Shown one piece after another: positions 42,044 to 53,760 of a stretch of DNA of 64,000 nucleotides. Every line of letters starts with the position of its first letter. Within the stretch, counting starts at the first letter, position 1. Source of the DNA: Macrostomum hystrix. Its lineage: Eukaryota; Platyhelminthes; Macrostomidae. The stretch spans positions 9,357,001 to 9,421,000 of the forward strand of contig CATNEN010000001.1 of assembly GCA_950097015.1 (NCBI GenBank). Direction: 5' to 3'. Position numbers and translations under genes: made by a program. The notes under the pieces were generated by a model. That model had not been told where the DNA came from, did not search any database, and saw only the letters and a program-made list of their open reading frames with translations.

Positions 42044-45000
42044 CTAGCTGCACCCTGGCTCATCATTGGCATCGGCCAGTCGATCGCCTCGGTAGCGCAG
42101 AATTGAGACCGCAGCTGCGGCGGCTGTTGAAGAAAAATTCTCGGACAATGAGAACTCATGAGCTGAGCGATGAGCAGACTCGCCGCCTGCAGCTGGCGCC
42201 ACGGGTAGGAAAGCTCGAAGCGCGTCCTCCTCTTCCTCGCTGCTCTCCTGGGTGATCTGGCGTTCGACTGCCGCTCTGGGGCAACGTTAGGGGAGCGAAC
42301 TTTTTTACCATTTTAAAGGGGCGCACTACGATTTTTTAAGACTATTATCACTGCGTCGCATCTCTCGCGTGTCGCATCTGTCCCGTGTCTATCTCTCGCG
42401 TGTCTCATCTATACCGTGTCTCATCTATACTGTGTCTCATCCCTCCCGTATCTCATCTCTCCCGTGTCTCATCTCTCGCGTATCTCATCTCTCGCGTGTC
42501 TCATCTCTCCCGTGTCTCATCTATACCGTGTCTCATCTCTCCCGTGCCTCATCTATACCGTGTCTCAACTATACCGTGTCTCATCTCTCCCGTGTCTCAT
42601 CTATACCGTGTCTCATCCCTCCCGTATCTCATCTCTCGCGTGTCTCATCTCTCCCGTGTCTCATCTATACCGTGTCTATCTCTCGCGTGTCTCATCTATA
42701 CCGTGTCTCATCTATACTGTGTCTCATCCCTCCCGTATCTCATCTCTCCCGTGTCTCATCTCTCGCGTGTCTCATCTCTCGCGTGTCTCATCTCTCCCGT
42801 GTCTCATCTATACCGTGTCTCATCTCTCCCGTGCCTCATCTATACCGTGTCTCATCTCTCCCGTGTCTCATCTCTCCCGTATCTCATCTATACCGTGTCT
42901 CATCTCTCCCGTGTCTCATCTATACCGTGTCTCATCTATACCGTGTCTCATCCCTCCCGTATCTCATCTCTCGCGTGTCTCATCTCTCCCGTGTCTCATC
43001 TATACCGTGTCTCATCTCTCCCGTGCCTCATCTATACCGTGTCTCATCTCTCCCGTGTCTCATCTATACCGTGTCTCATCTATACCGTGTCTCATCTATA
43101 CTGTGTCTCATCCCTCCCGTATCTCATCTCTCGCGTGTCTCATCTCTCCCGTGTCTCATCTCTTCCGTGTCTCATCTTCATCTACCCCAGTGTCTCATCT
43201 CTCCCGTGTCTCTCTCTCCCCTTTCGTATTACTCCTGTCTTATCTCCAGTCTCAAGTCTTCCGTCCTATCTTCCCCGGAGTCTTATCCCCCGTGTCTTAT
43301 CTCCCATAGTGTCTTATCTCCCATAGTGTCTTATCTCCCATAGTGTCTTATCTCCCATAGTGTCTTATCTCCCATAGTGTCTTATCTTCCCTAGAGTCTG
43401 ATCTCTCCCAGTGTCTTATCTTCTCCACTGTATAATATCTGTCAGTAAGTAGTCAGTTAATATTATTCTGGTCATTAAATTCGGATTGGAAAGTGAGAAG
43501 TCTTTTTAATATTACTACTCTCACCTAATCGAAGACGGCCTATCAATAAACTGAGTCTCCTCTCGCAGTACAACAGCTTCGTCTTCGAGTTTTCCATGCT
43601 CAGCCAGGTAAGCATTTAACTGTTGCAGATAGGGCAGCACAGTCTGTGGCCAACGATAAACTTTATAAGGCGGATAGAGCAGCAGGCACATTAAGCCAAC
43701 ATAGCCCAGTAGCCAACCGTGAAAGAACGTGCCAAAATAGGCTACAATAGCCGATAGAAAAGCCGCTGACAAACAGAATCTGAGCTTGTGCTCACGACGC
43801 TGACGACCGCACCAGGCCGCGAAGGCGAATATGCGTCTAACCCGTTCGTCGACCCATTGGGCAACGTCTTGGATTGAGGCGAGATTGGTTTCAACCGGAA
43901 CCCAGTCGTCTTCGCGATCAAATTCCTCGGGAACTGGATTGGAGAAATGCGTTTGAGATTATGGGTGAATTACATTTGAGACGATATGTATTGAAAATCG
44001 AACAAAATTGAATAAAACTTAATAACAAAAATCATACAAAAAACTGGCTACAAAAAACAAACTGGATATTTTCTTAACTAGACTGGAACTAATTAGCTAA
44101 TTAACTAATTAGAAACGAACTAAATTTAGATTTCTTATTCAGAAACGAACTAAATTTATATTTCTTAATTAGAAATGAGCTAAATTTAGATTTCTCAATT
44201 AGAAACGAACTAAATTTAGATTTCTCAATTACAAACGAACTAAATTTAGATTTCTCAATTACAAACGAACTAAATTTAGATTTCTCAATTAGAAACGAAC
44301 TAAATTTAGATTTCTCAATTAGAAACGAACTAAATTTAGATTTCTCAATTAAAATCGAACTAAATTTAGATTTCTCAATTAAAATCGAACTAAATTTAAA
44401 TTTCTAAATTAGAAATGAGCTAAATTTAGATTTTTTAATTAGAAACGAACTAAATTTAGATTTCTCAATTACAAACGAACTAAATTTAGATTTCTCAATC
44501 AGAAACGAACTAAAAATTCGATTTATTTTTTATAATCAAACTAAATTCACATTAGGAAAGCCTACAATTGAGAAAAATAGAAAAGTTTTGAAGAAGCGTA
44601 AATGAAGGCTTTCTGTAGTTATTTTTAATCTAGACACTTTCAGATACTCTACTACAAAAATATAAATAACCTCAATCTAAAAATTAAGTAAAACATTTTT
44701 TTGTTGTTAAAAATCTAAGTAAATTAAGATTGTTAAAGTTATAAGAAAGCTGTTTTTTTATAATAGTAAAGAAGTATTTATAGTATTAAAAGTTGTTTTC
44801 TATATCATATACGCTCGACTGTCAATAATCACTTAGCAACCAACCTTTGATCTCTCGCCAGATGTAACTCTTCCACATATCGGCCAGAACTAGAATGAGC
44901 AATAGGCAGCTCAGAATTGACAGAGCACCATGATTGCCCAGATAGCAGTAGACAAAGGCGACATGAAAGGCTATGTAAAAAGCGATAGATTTAGCTCGAT

Positions 45001-45187
45001 TTCGAAAGATCAGCAAAGTCTGCAGGCGCATAAAAGCCGGCTCCCATGGACTGATGGCGTCCTGCAGGCATTTGCCAATGCTGCCGTGACCAGACCAGTG
45101 CACTCTGCCAGCTGGGGCCGATGTCATAGCTAGTGATGCGATGGGCACGCTTTTGATATAACTCAGTAATAATGCTGAAAGTTTCAT
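42044..45187 (-). CDS. RETREG: RETREG/FAM134-like ER-phagy receptor
   Basis: Three exons: 44845-45187, 43525-43933 and 42044-42275. Frame is kept and the total is 984 nt (327 aa). Exon 1 has AISPWEPAFMRLQTLLIFRN and a hydrophobic hairpin ending LADMWKSYIWREIK. Exon 2 has VPEEFD, a spacer (SIQDVAQWVDERVRRI) and a second hairpin ending LLYPPYKVYRW. Paired hairpins with W-x-P and VPE landmarks are those of the FAM134 reticulon-homology domain, which bends ER membrane. Exon 3 is acidic, ESSEEEEDALRAFLPVAP, and offers a candidate LC3-interacting motif (FLPV after acidic residues). The start is the least certain part; a minisatellite lies directly upstream, so a further 5' exon is possible. Both introns contain minisatellites. 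Confidence 0.84.
42357..43215. repeat. 16-bp minisatellite in RETREG intron 2
   Basis: About 54 copies of CTCATCTCTCCCGTGT with ATACCGTGT and CGCGTGT variants. It is the same family as 17.0, 35.2, 45.2 and 58.6 kb. It is open in all three + frames. Confidence 0.95.
43280..43400. repeat. 17-bp minisatellite in RETREG intron 2
   Basis: Six or so copies of CCCATAGTGTCTTATCT following the 16-bp array, probably derived from it. Confidence 0.85.
44095..44520. repeat. 30-bp minisatellite in RETREG intron 1
   Basis: About 14 copies of AATTAGAAACGAACTAAATT plus TAGATTTCTC. Confidence 0.94.
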
Positions 45188-45224
45188 GGGATTTGACAGT
45201 CGATAAATTAGAAACACGGGAGAA

Positions 45225-46310
45225 ACAGGTGAGACACAAAAGAGATGAGACACGGGAGGGATGAGACATGGGAGAGATCAGACACGAGAGAGATCAGACA
45301 CGGGAGAGATCAGACACGGGAGAGATCAGACACGGGAGAGATAAGACACGGGAGAGATTAGACACGGGAGAGATCAGACACGGGAGAGATTAGACACGGG
45401 AGAGATTAGACACGGGAGAGATTAGACACGGGAGAGATCAGACACGGGAGAGATGAGACACGGAAGAGATGAGACACGGGAGAGATCAGACACGGGAGAG
45501 ATGAGACACCGGGGAGATGAGACACGGGAGAGATGAGACAAGGGAGAGGTGAGACATGGGCGAGATGAGACACGGGAGAGATCAGACACGGGAGAGATCA
45601 GACACGGGAGAGATTAGACACGGGAGAGATCAGACACGGGAGAGATTAGACACGGGAGAGATTAGACACGGGAGAGATTAGACACGGGAGAGATTAGACA
45701 CGGGAGAGATCAGACACGGGAGAGATGATACACGAGAGAGATCAGACACGGGAGAGATCAGACACGGGAGAGATCAGACACGGGAGAGATCAGACACGGG
45801 AGAGATTAGACACGGGAGAGATCAGACACGGGAGAGATTAGACACGGGAGAGATTAGACACGGGAGAGATTAGACACGGGAGAGATGAGACACGGGAGAG
45901 ATGAGACACAGGAGAGATGAGACACGGGAGAGATGAGACACCGGGGAGATGAGACACGGGAGAGATGAGACAAGGGAGAGATGAGACACAGGAGAGATCA
46001 GACACGGGAGAGATGAGACACAGGAGAGATCAGACACGGGAGAGATGAGACACAGGAGAGATGAGACACGGGAGAGTCGAGGCACTGGTGAGATGAGACA
46101 GGGGGTAGATGAGACAAGACACAGGAGAGATGAGACACGGGAGAGTCGAGGCACTGGTGAGATGAGACAGGGGGTAGATGAGACAAGACACGGGAGAGAT
46201 GAGACACGGGAGAGACGAGACACTGGTGAGATGAGACAGGGGGTAGATGAGACGAGGCACTGGTGAGATGAGACACAGGAGAGATGAGACAAGGGAGAGA
46301 GAGGGACTTA
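45225..46310. repeat. 16-bp minisatellite upstream of RETREG
   Basis: About 65 copies of GAGACACGGGAGAGAT with CAGACAC and TAGACAC variants and a higher-order block at the right end (GAGGCACTGGTGAGATGAGA). It begins ~40 bp from the predicted RETREG start. Confidence 0.95.
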
Positions 46311-46319
46311 ATAAAGAAT

Positions 46320-46789
46320 TAAAAATAAATATAAAATCGATATTAAGCAGACAGATTGTAAATTAACAAATGTAAACCTTCTATTTGCAAAAACGGAAAC
46401 CTAAATAGTTAAATCAAGTTACAGAAGCTACAAAAAACACAGCCAGAAAAAATGAAAAAATGGTGCCTCCATTAAAAAGCTTCTAGAACAAAAATTTGTG
46501 AAAAGATCGGCTGTAAGACAGAGCATCTAAGGACGGAAATCAGGCCTGCTATTGTGCGCGTCTAAAATTAGTTTAAGCCTGTGTGAAATTTTGTACCGCC
46601 TTGTTGACAGATTTACATTTACTTAAAAATGTTGACTAAAATAAAAAGAGATGTCACAGCCACTAAAATATAATATAATAATAATAAGTGCTTAGATTAA
46701 AACATTTTATAAAGTACTCGTACAAGGACCTGCCTTATAATAACGCTTTAACGCAGATAATAAAAGATAGTCATGAAAATCATCTATTT
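46320..46789. other. AT-rich spacer between RETREG array and C8orf34-like gene
   Basis: No feature recognised; it should contain the 3' untranslated region of the C8orf34-like gene. Confidence 0.35.
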
Positions 46790-49700
46790 TCAATACAGTC
46801 GCACGTCCTGTTGTAGATGTCTGTCAAGGTCGGTGTCCTGATCGCTCAGCTCGGCATCGGCGGCTGCGGCGGCTGCTGCGGCTGCGCCCCAACCGCCACG
46901 ACTGGCGCCGGTGCCAAAGCCGACGTCGCCGGAGGAGCTCGTAACGGTTTCGAATCCGCGACCACCGATGCCGCGGTTCTAAATAGAAGATATCGGAAAA
47001 TGTCTATTCGATTTCACTCTCTTTCTTTGTTAATGTGAGAGATACAATACAGACTACTGACAACAGTAGAAAAGCAAGGACTTGGCTGCAAAACTCTCAC
47101 ATAACACTAAAAAAGTATCACCATAAAAATGGCAAGCTTAAAAGAGACTTCTGTGCACACTAAGAATGCTGGGAGAGGACTGCGTGTGGTCTGCCAGCGC
47201 GAGGTTCGTTCCCCAATTTTAGTGTGTTACATTAACAGTTGGAAGATCACTAGCGGAATCTTTTTGGCCTCTTAAACCTTTGACCTTTAATCGGAAAATA
47301 ATTATCATCTAAAGAAAACAAGAGATTCGTGACAACTAATGCAGAAATCGATCCACGCTGATAACACATGCGCTATTGGGAGTCCCGTATTTATAGCCGC
47401 TCTGGACCCCTTTCCAGCTCTGTCATTGGCTGAGCCTTTTCAAGCTCTCTTATTGGCTGGAATGAAGACACAGACGGACGGATTTTCCACGGGTGTGCCA
47501 CAGGAACACACCTGGCACAATCCGACACTCCTAGCTTCAAGCCTTAATAACATATTCATTTTATTCTTTTTGAGAACATTAATCTAGTTAACACTCACCG
47601 AACTGATAGATCCCGTAGAATCCTGATGCTGCCTATCCGAAGATCGCTTCTGCCTAGGCGTTCCCGACTTACTAGCGCTAGCGCCGGCACCGGCGCCGCC
47701 CCACGAGGGTCTTCTAGGACCTGTGACCTGCGAGGCGCTCTCAATGTCCGTCACCTCGGTCATTGTGGCGTTGGTTCGACCGGTTTGCGGAGCGGCGACT
47801 GGAAAAAATGAGTGAAAAATCGTTAATTTTGTGTCACAGAAAAATTTATCATTTAATTTATTTATTATTACTTAAAGTAGTGCAGTAAGTACATGCTAAA
47901 TAAAAATACAAATATCCAAATCCAAAGATAAATTTAGATTTTAGAAGTACGAGCAAATTTTGTAATTGACAACCACTCAAACTAAAAAATGGGCAACTCA
48001 AACCCTACACCAGGCTATTCGAACCCTACACCTGGCTACTCAAACACTGCACCAAGCTACTAAAAATTCTACACCAGGCTACTCAAACCCTACACCAGGC
48101 TACTCAAACCATACATCAAGCTACTAAAACCCTACACCAGGCTACTCAAATCATACATCATACATCACATACATCAAGCTACTGAAACCCTACACCAGGC
48201 TACTCAAATCATACATAAGCTACTCAAACCCTATACCAGGCTACTCAAATCATACATCAAGCTACTCAAACCCAGCACCAGGCTACTCAAACCCTATCCC
48301 AGGCTACTCAAACCCTAAACCAAGCTACTCAAACCCAGCACCAGGCTACTCAAACCCAGCACCAGACTACTCAAACCCTACACCAGGCTACTCAAACCCA
48401 GCACCAGGCTACTCAAACCCTACACCAGGCTACTCAAATCATACATCAAGCTACTCAAACCCTACACCAAGCTACTCAAACCCTACACCAGGCTACTCGA
48501 ATCATACATCAAGCTACTCAAACCATACATCAAGCTACTCAAACCCTACACCAGGCTACTCAAACCCAGCACCAGGCTACTCAAACCCTACACCAGGCTA
48601 CTCGAATCATACATCAAGCTACTCAAACCATACATCAAGCTACTCAAACCCTACACCAGGCTACTCAAACCCAGCACCAGGCTACTCAAACCCTACACCA
48701 GGCTACTCAAACCCAGCACCAGGCTACTCAAACCCTACACCAGGCTACTCAAACCCAGCACCAGGCTACTTACAGGGTTCCAAATCATCCAAATCTCTGT
48801 CGGCATCGGCGCCCAGACCGCCGGCGAAGCCGAATCCACCGCCGACATTGGCACTGGCGAAATTGCCACGCGCCGAATCAATGCGCGATGTGGCACCGGC
48901 TGCGGCCAAGGCGTCGGCCTCCTCCTCTTGGTTGATGATCGCGAAGCATCTACCGCAGAAGGTCATGCGAACTTGCGGTTCAACAGCCGCGGACGTTGCA
49001 CTTTCAGAACCCGCTGTCTGACGCCTGGCGGTGGCGATGGCGGCTTTGCCGGCGCCTGTTCGGCGAGAAACCCGGACACCTTCGGCTGCCAGGTCGTCTG
49101 CATCCTCTGGATGATTGAAGGGTCAGGTGAAGGTCTTGTTAATTTTCTTCTCAGAGGAGCTGCACTTTACAACGACAGTGGTGACTAGGACCAGACTAGG
49201 ACCAGACTAGGACCAGACTAGGACCAGGGCTACAACCCACCCTTGAACCTTCAGAGTCAGAAAAGCTCACCAATAAGCAAAACGCCGTCAGCTTCAAACT
49301 CATCTTCGTCATCCAGTCCGCTTCCAATAGCCGAATCTGTGCCAGCAGTCAGAGTCTTAGCAGATGAATTCGATCTCTCAGCCAGATTAGCTTCCAATTG
49401 TTTCATTCTAGCCTCCCTGGCAGCTTGTCTGGCTCCGATCGCTGTTCGTCGAGCACCCTTGACAACAATACCCTCCGAGGCGTCATCGGTACTACTAGTG
49501 GTATTACTATTAGTAGTAAAACTAACAGTAGATTCTTTCGCATCTTCAACATTAGAAGCTTTTGCTAAACGAAATTCTGAGCCCAGAATATCAGATTCGA
49601 CTGTGGCTAACTCGGCTGCAGTCATGGCAGCCTTGATTGGTGCTTGATCACCGTTTTCCCAGGCGTCGACATCAAAGGCACCGCCGCTGGCAGGTGTCAA

Positions 49701-51498
49701 AGAAGCTCTAGTTGACTGACGTTGACGCTAGGGAATCGAAAATTGGTTTGTGAAACTTTTTAGCTTACTTATCTGTGAAATCCCATAAGCTCCTAGACAT
49801 TTATCCACTGATCTGTTAGACATTTATCCCATAGTCTGTTAGACATTTATAGCCTGATCTGTTAGATATTTATCCCCTGATCTGTTAGACATTTATCCCA
49901 TAGTCTGTTAGACATTTATAGCCTGATCTGTTAGAATTTTATCCCATAATCTGTTAGAATTTTATCCCATAATCTGTTAGACATTTATCCCCTGATCTGT
50001 TAGACATTTATCCCCTAATCTGTTAGCCATTTATCCCATAATCTGTTAGAATTTTATCCCATAATCTGTTAGACATTTATCCCCTAATCTGTTAGCCATT
50101 TATCCCATAATCTGTTAGAATTTTATCCCATAATCTGTTAGACATTTATCCCATAATCTGTTAGAATTTTATCCCATAATCTGTTAGACATTTATCCCAT
50201 AATCTGTTAGAATTTTATCCCCTAATCTGTTAGAATTTTATCCCATAATCTGTTAGACATTTATCCCATAATCTGTTAGAATTTTATCCCCTAATCTGTT
50301 AGAATTTTATCCCCTAATCTGTTAGAATTTTATCCCATAATCTGTTAGAATTTTATCCCATAATCTGTTAGGCGTTTATCGCATAATCTGTTAGATATTT
50401 ATCCCATAATCTGTTAGACATTTATCCCATAATCTGTTAGACATTTATCCCATAATCTGATAGAATTTTATCCCATAATCTGTTAGGCGTTTATCGCATA
50501 ATCTGTTAGACATTTATCCCATAATCTGTTAGAATTTTATCCCATAATCTGTTAGAAATTTATCCCCTAATCTGTTAGAAATTTATCCCCTAATCTGTTA
50601 GACATTTATCCCATAATTTGTTAGAATTTTATCCCATAATCTGTTAGACATTTATCCCCTAATCTGTTAGACATTTATCCCCTGATCTGTTAGACATTTA
50701 TCCCATAATCTGTTAGACATTTATCCCATAATCTGTTAGGCGTTTATCGCATAATCTGTTAGAATTTTATCCCATAATCTGTTAGACATTTATCCCCTGA
50801 TCTGTTAGACATTTATCCCATAATCTGTTAGACATTTATCCCATAATCTGTTCGACATTTATCCCATAATCTGTTAGGCGTTTATCGCATAATCTGTTAG
50901 ACATTTATCCCCTGATCTGTTGGATATTTAACCCCTGATCTGTTAGATATTAATCACCCTATTCTGTTAGACATTTATCCCAAAATAATTCCGACATTTA
51001 TCCCCTGATCTGTTAGGCATTTATTCCCGTCGGACATTTATTTGTTGGTCAGTGCAATAGGCTAAAAGAAGTTCATAAAAAATGTAAAATATTCACCTCA
51101 ATTGCCCCAGAACCCACGTCAACTTGCATAGAAGCGGCAGCCACATTGCCGGAGCTGGACTTTCTTATTCCGCTCTTGCCAACAGCGCCACTAGTACTGG
51201 CAGTAGTAGTAGACAGCCAAGGCTTATCATATTGTCTAGCCACGCTAATTCCGCTAGCAGTGGCGGCCAATGATTTTGAAGGCGCAGCAGCGGACGGCTT
51301 CAAGGCCGGCGTTTCAAACTCTGCCGATTTCAACAGGCCCCTATCCGAGGCCTTCCGTTGCAGCGACCGCATCAGGTGCAGCAGTGGCTCCTGCGGCTGC
51401 TCACGAATCAGACTAGCCATGAGTTCTTCGAATAGAGCGCCAACTCGATGATGCTGGAGATAGGCTTGGGCATTGGACTGGCGAGTTGTGGCACTCAT
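46790..51498 (-). CDS. C8orf34: C8orf34 (VEST-1)-like protein with RIIa-type docking domain
   Basis: Five exons: 51097-51498, 49271-49727, 48774-49106, 47599-47798 and 46790-46978. Total 1,581 nt (526 aa; human C8orf34 is about 540). Exon 1 starts with an RIIa-type dimerisation/docking segment (QAYLQHHRVGALFEELMASL, EPLLHLMRSLQRK), the signature of C8orf34. Exon 2 has a coiled, Arg-rich patch (ARRTAIGARQAAREARMKQL) and an acidic end. Exon 3 has MTFCGRCFAII and an acidic, Gly-rich part. Exon 4 has EVTDIESASQVTGPRRPSW. The last exon is Gly/Ala-rich and ends DRHLQQDVRLY. RIIa folds bind PKA-anchoring-type helices; the role of this family is otherwise poorly known. An acceptor-like GAAATCGCAG lies 11 nt upstream of the ATG. 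Confidence 0.84.
47037..47236 (+). mobile_element. SINE family C copy, shortened (C8orf34-like intron 4)
   Basis: GAGAGATACAATACAGACTA through AAGAGACTTCTGTGCACACT to the B-box-like GCGAGGTTCGTTCCCC. Compared with 35,281-35,528 it lacks ~43 bp between CTGCGTGTGG and TCTGCCAGCG. Confidence 0.75.
47355..47470 (-). promoter_or_regulatory. Orphan TATA/CCAAT promoter-like cluster (C8orf34-like intron 4)
   Basis: On the - strand AGCCAAT occurs at 47,452-47,458 and again at 47,425-47,431, and TATAAATA at 47,388-47,395, about 30 and 57 bp downstream of them. This spacing is that of a compact polymerase II promoter. The flanks are GC-richer than other intron sequence. No gene I recognise lies at the expected start (~47,360); an alternative internal promoter or a relic are both possible. 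Confidence 0.5.
47980..48770. repeat. 21-bp minisatellite in C8orf34-like intron 3
   Basis: About 37 copies of CTACTCAAACCCTACACCAG plus G, with CATACATCAAG and CCAGCACCAG variants. The last copy runs into the 5' splice site of exon 3. Confidence 0.95.
49187..49227. repeat. 11-bp short array in C8orf34-like intron 2
   Basis: Four copies of ACTAGGACCAG inside the 164-bp intron. Confidence 0.8.
49770..51030. repeat. 23-bp minisatellite in C8orf34-like intron 1
   Basis: About 54 copies of CATAATCTGTTAGACATTTA plus TCC, with AATTTTATCC and GGCGTTTATCG variants. It occupies nearly all of the intron. Confidence 0.95.
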
Positions 51499-51654
51499 TG
51501 TCGAACAAACTGCGATTTCAGACAGTTCTGTATCGAAATTTAAATATCTCAACTGAAAAGTACATGTAACACTTTATCAAACTAAATTTACACTCGAAAT
51601 GTACAATACTTCCTTAAAAACTTCAAGTTGAAAACTGAATGTAAATTGTCATAT

Positions 51655-52310
51655 TTCTAAAACTAGGAGTGTACACTGAATGTACATTACTAAACCCATA
51701 AAACTAGGAGTGTACACTGAATGTACATTGCTAAACCCATAAAACTAGGAGTGTACACTGAATGTACAATGCTAAACCCATAAAACTAGGAGTGTACACT
51801 GAATGTACATTGCTAAACCCATAAAACTAGGAGTGTACACTGAATGTACAATGCTAAACCCATAAAACTAGGAGTGTACACTGAATGTACATTGCTAAAC
51901 CCATAAAACTAGGAGTGTACACTGAATGTACATTGCTAAACCCATAAAACTAGGAGTGTACACTGAATGTACATTGCTAAACCCATAAAACTAGGAGTGT
52001 ACACTGAATGTACAATGCTAAACCCATAAAACTAGGAGTGTACACTGAATGTACAATGCTAAACCCATAAAACTAGGAGTGTACACTGAATGTACAATGC
52101 TAAACCCATAAAACTAAGAGTGCACACTGAATGTACATTGCTAAACCCATAAAACTAGGAGTGTACACTGAATGTACATTGCTAAACCCATAAAACTAGG
52201 AGTGTACACTGAATGTACATTGCTAAACCCATAAAACTAAGAGTGCACACTGAATGTACATTGCTAAACCCATAAAACTAGAAGTGTACACTGAATATAC
52301 AATGTACAAT
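51655..52310. repeat. 41-bp palindrome-bearing minisatellite upstream of C8orf34-like gene
   Basis: About 16 nearly perfect copies. Each carries the 10-bp palindrome AGTGTACACT and, 3 bp on, TGTACA, then TGCTAAACCCATAAAACTAG. It lies 150-810 bp upstream of the start codon at 51,498. Confidence 0.95.
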
Positions 52311-52785
52311 GGCTGTACATTAAAAAAACTAAGGAATGAAATTAACTAATAAGACTATTTAACCAAAACGTTAATGTGAAAGCAACAATGAAAGAATAAA
52401 TGCCTTGCAAAAATGTCAAAATAAAAAAAACTCCAAGAAACTGTTTAAAAATAAAAAAGCCGGTTAACAGCAGTTAGGAATATTGTATTTTAAATAAACT
52501 GATTTGTATTTGTTATGCTAAATTATGCAATTCGTTTTTTTTTTAAGAAATCTGTAATAATATTTATAAATTTACTGATAACGCGGGTATAACTTGTCTT
52601 TAAGCAAGGAAATTGGCAAAGCTGATAATTTGGGAATATTAGTCAGAACAGCAAGAATCATCAAGAAAACTATAAAATTGAACCAGAATTTTCGTTATTA
52701 TTATTCAATGCAATTTGCAAGCCAATTTAAAAGACTACAGAATTAGGACACAAATAAAAGTTGAACTCTCATTGGAGTTCCACTA
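52311..52785. other. AT-rich spacer
   Basis: No gene or further array recognised. Confidence 0.35.
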
Positions 52786-53760
52786 GTAGTCACTGATTCC
52801 AGGAACTGATTCTTGCTGCGATTCCAACAACTAATTCTTGCTGCGATTCCAGCAACTGATTCTTGCTGCGATTCCAGCAACTGATTTTTGCTGCGATTCC
52901 AGTAACTGATTCTTGCTGCGATTCCAACGACTAATTCTTGCTGCGATTCCAGCAACTGATTCTTGATGCGATTCCAAGACACTGATTCTTGCTGCGATTC
53001 TAGCAACTGATTCTTGCTGCGATTCCAGCAACTGATTCTAGCTGCGATTACAGCTACTGATTCTTGCTGCGATTCCAGATACTGATTCTTGCTGCGATTC
53101 TAGTTACAGATTCCTGCTGCGATTCCAGCAACTGATTCTAGCTGCGATTCCAGCAACTGATTTTTGCTGCGATTCCAGCTACTGATTCTTGCTGCGATTC
53201 TAGTTACAGATTCCTGCTGCGATTCTAGTTACAGATTCTTGCTGCGATTCTAGTTACAGATTCCTGCTGCGATTCTAGATACAGATTCCTGCTGCGATTC
53301 TAGTTACAGATTCCTGCTGCGATTCCAGCAACTAATTCTAGCTGCGATTCCAGCAACTGATTTTTGCTGCGATTCCAGCTACTGATTCTTGCTGCGATTC
53401 TAGTTACAGATTCCTGCTGCGATTCTAGTTACAGAGTCCTGCTGCGATTCTAGTTACAGATTCCTGCTGCGATTCTAGTTACAGAGTCTTGCTGCGATTC
53501 TAGTTACAGATTCCTGCTGCGATTCTAGTTACAGATTCCTGCTGCGATTCTAGTTACAGATTCCTGCTGCGATTCTAGTTACAGATTCCTGCTGCGATTC
53601 CAGCAACTAATTCTAGCTGCGATTCCAGCAACTGATTTTTGCTGCGATTCCAGCTACTGATTCTTGCTGCGATTCTAGTTACAGAGTCCTGCTGCGAATC
53701 TTACCGCGATCTTACCGCGAAATCTAGTAACAGATTCTTACCGCGATAACTTGGGCAAAA
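52786..53760. repeat. 25-bp minisatellite
   Basis: About 39 copies of TGCTGCGATTCTAGTTACAG plus ATTCC, with CCAGCAACTGATT variants and blockwise alternation of the two forms. Confidence 0.94.
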
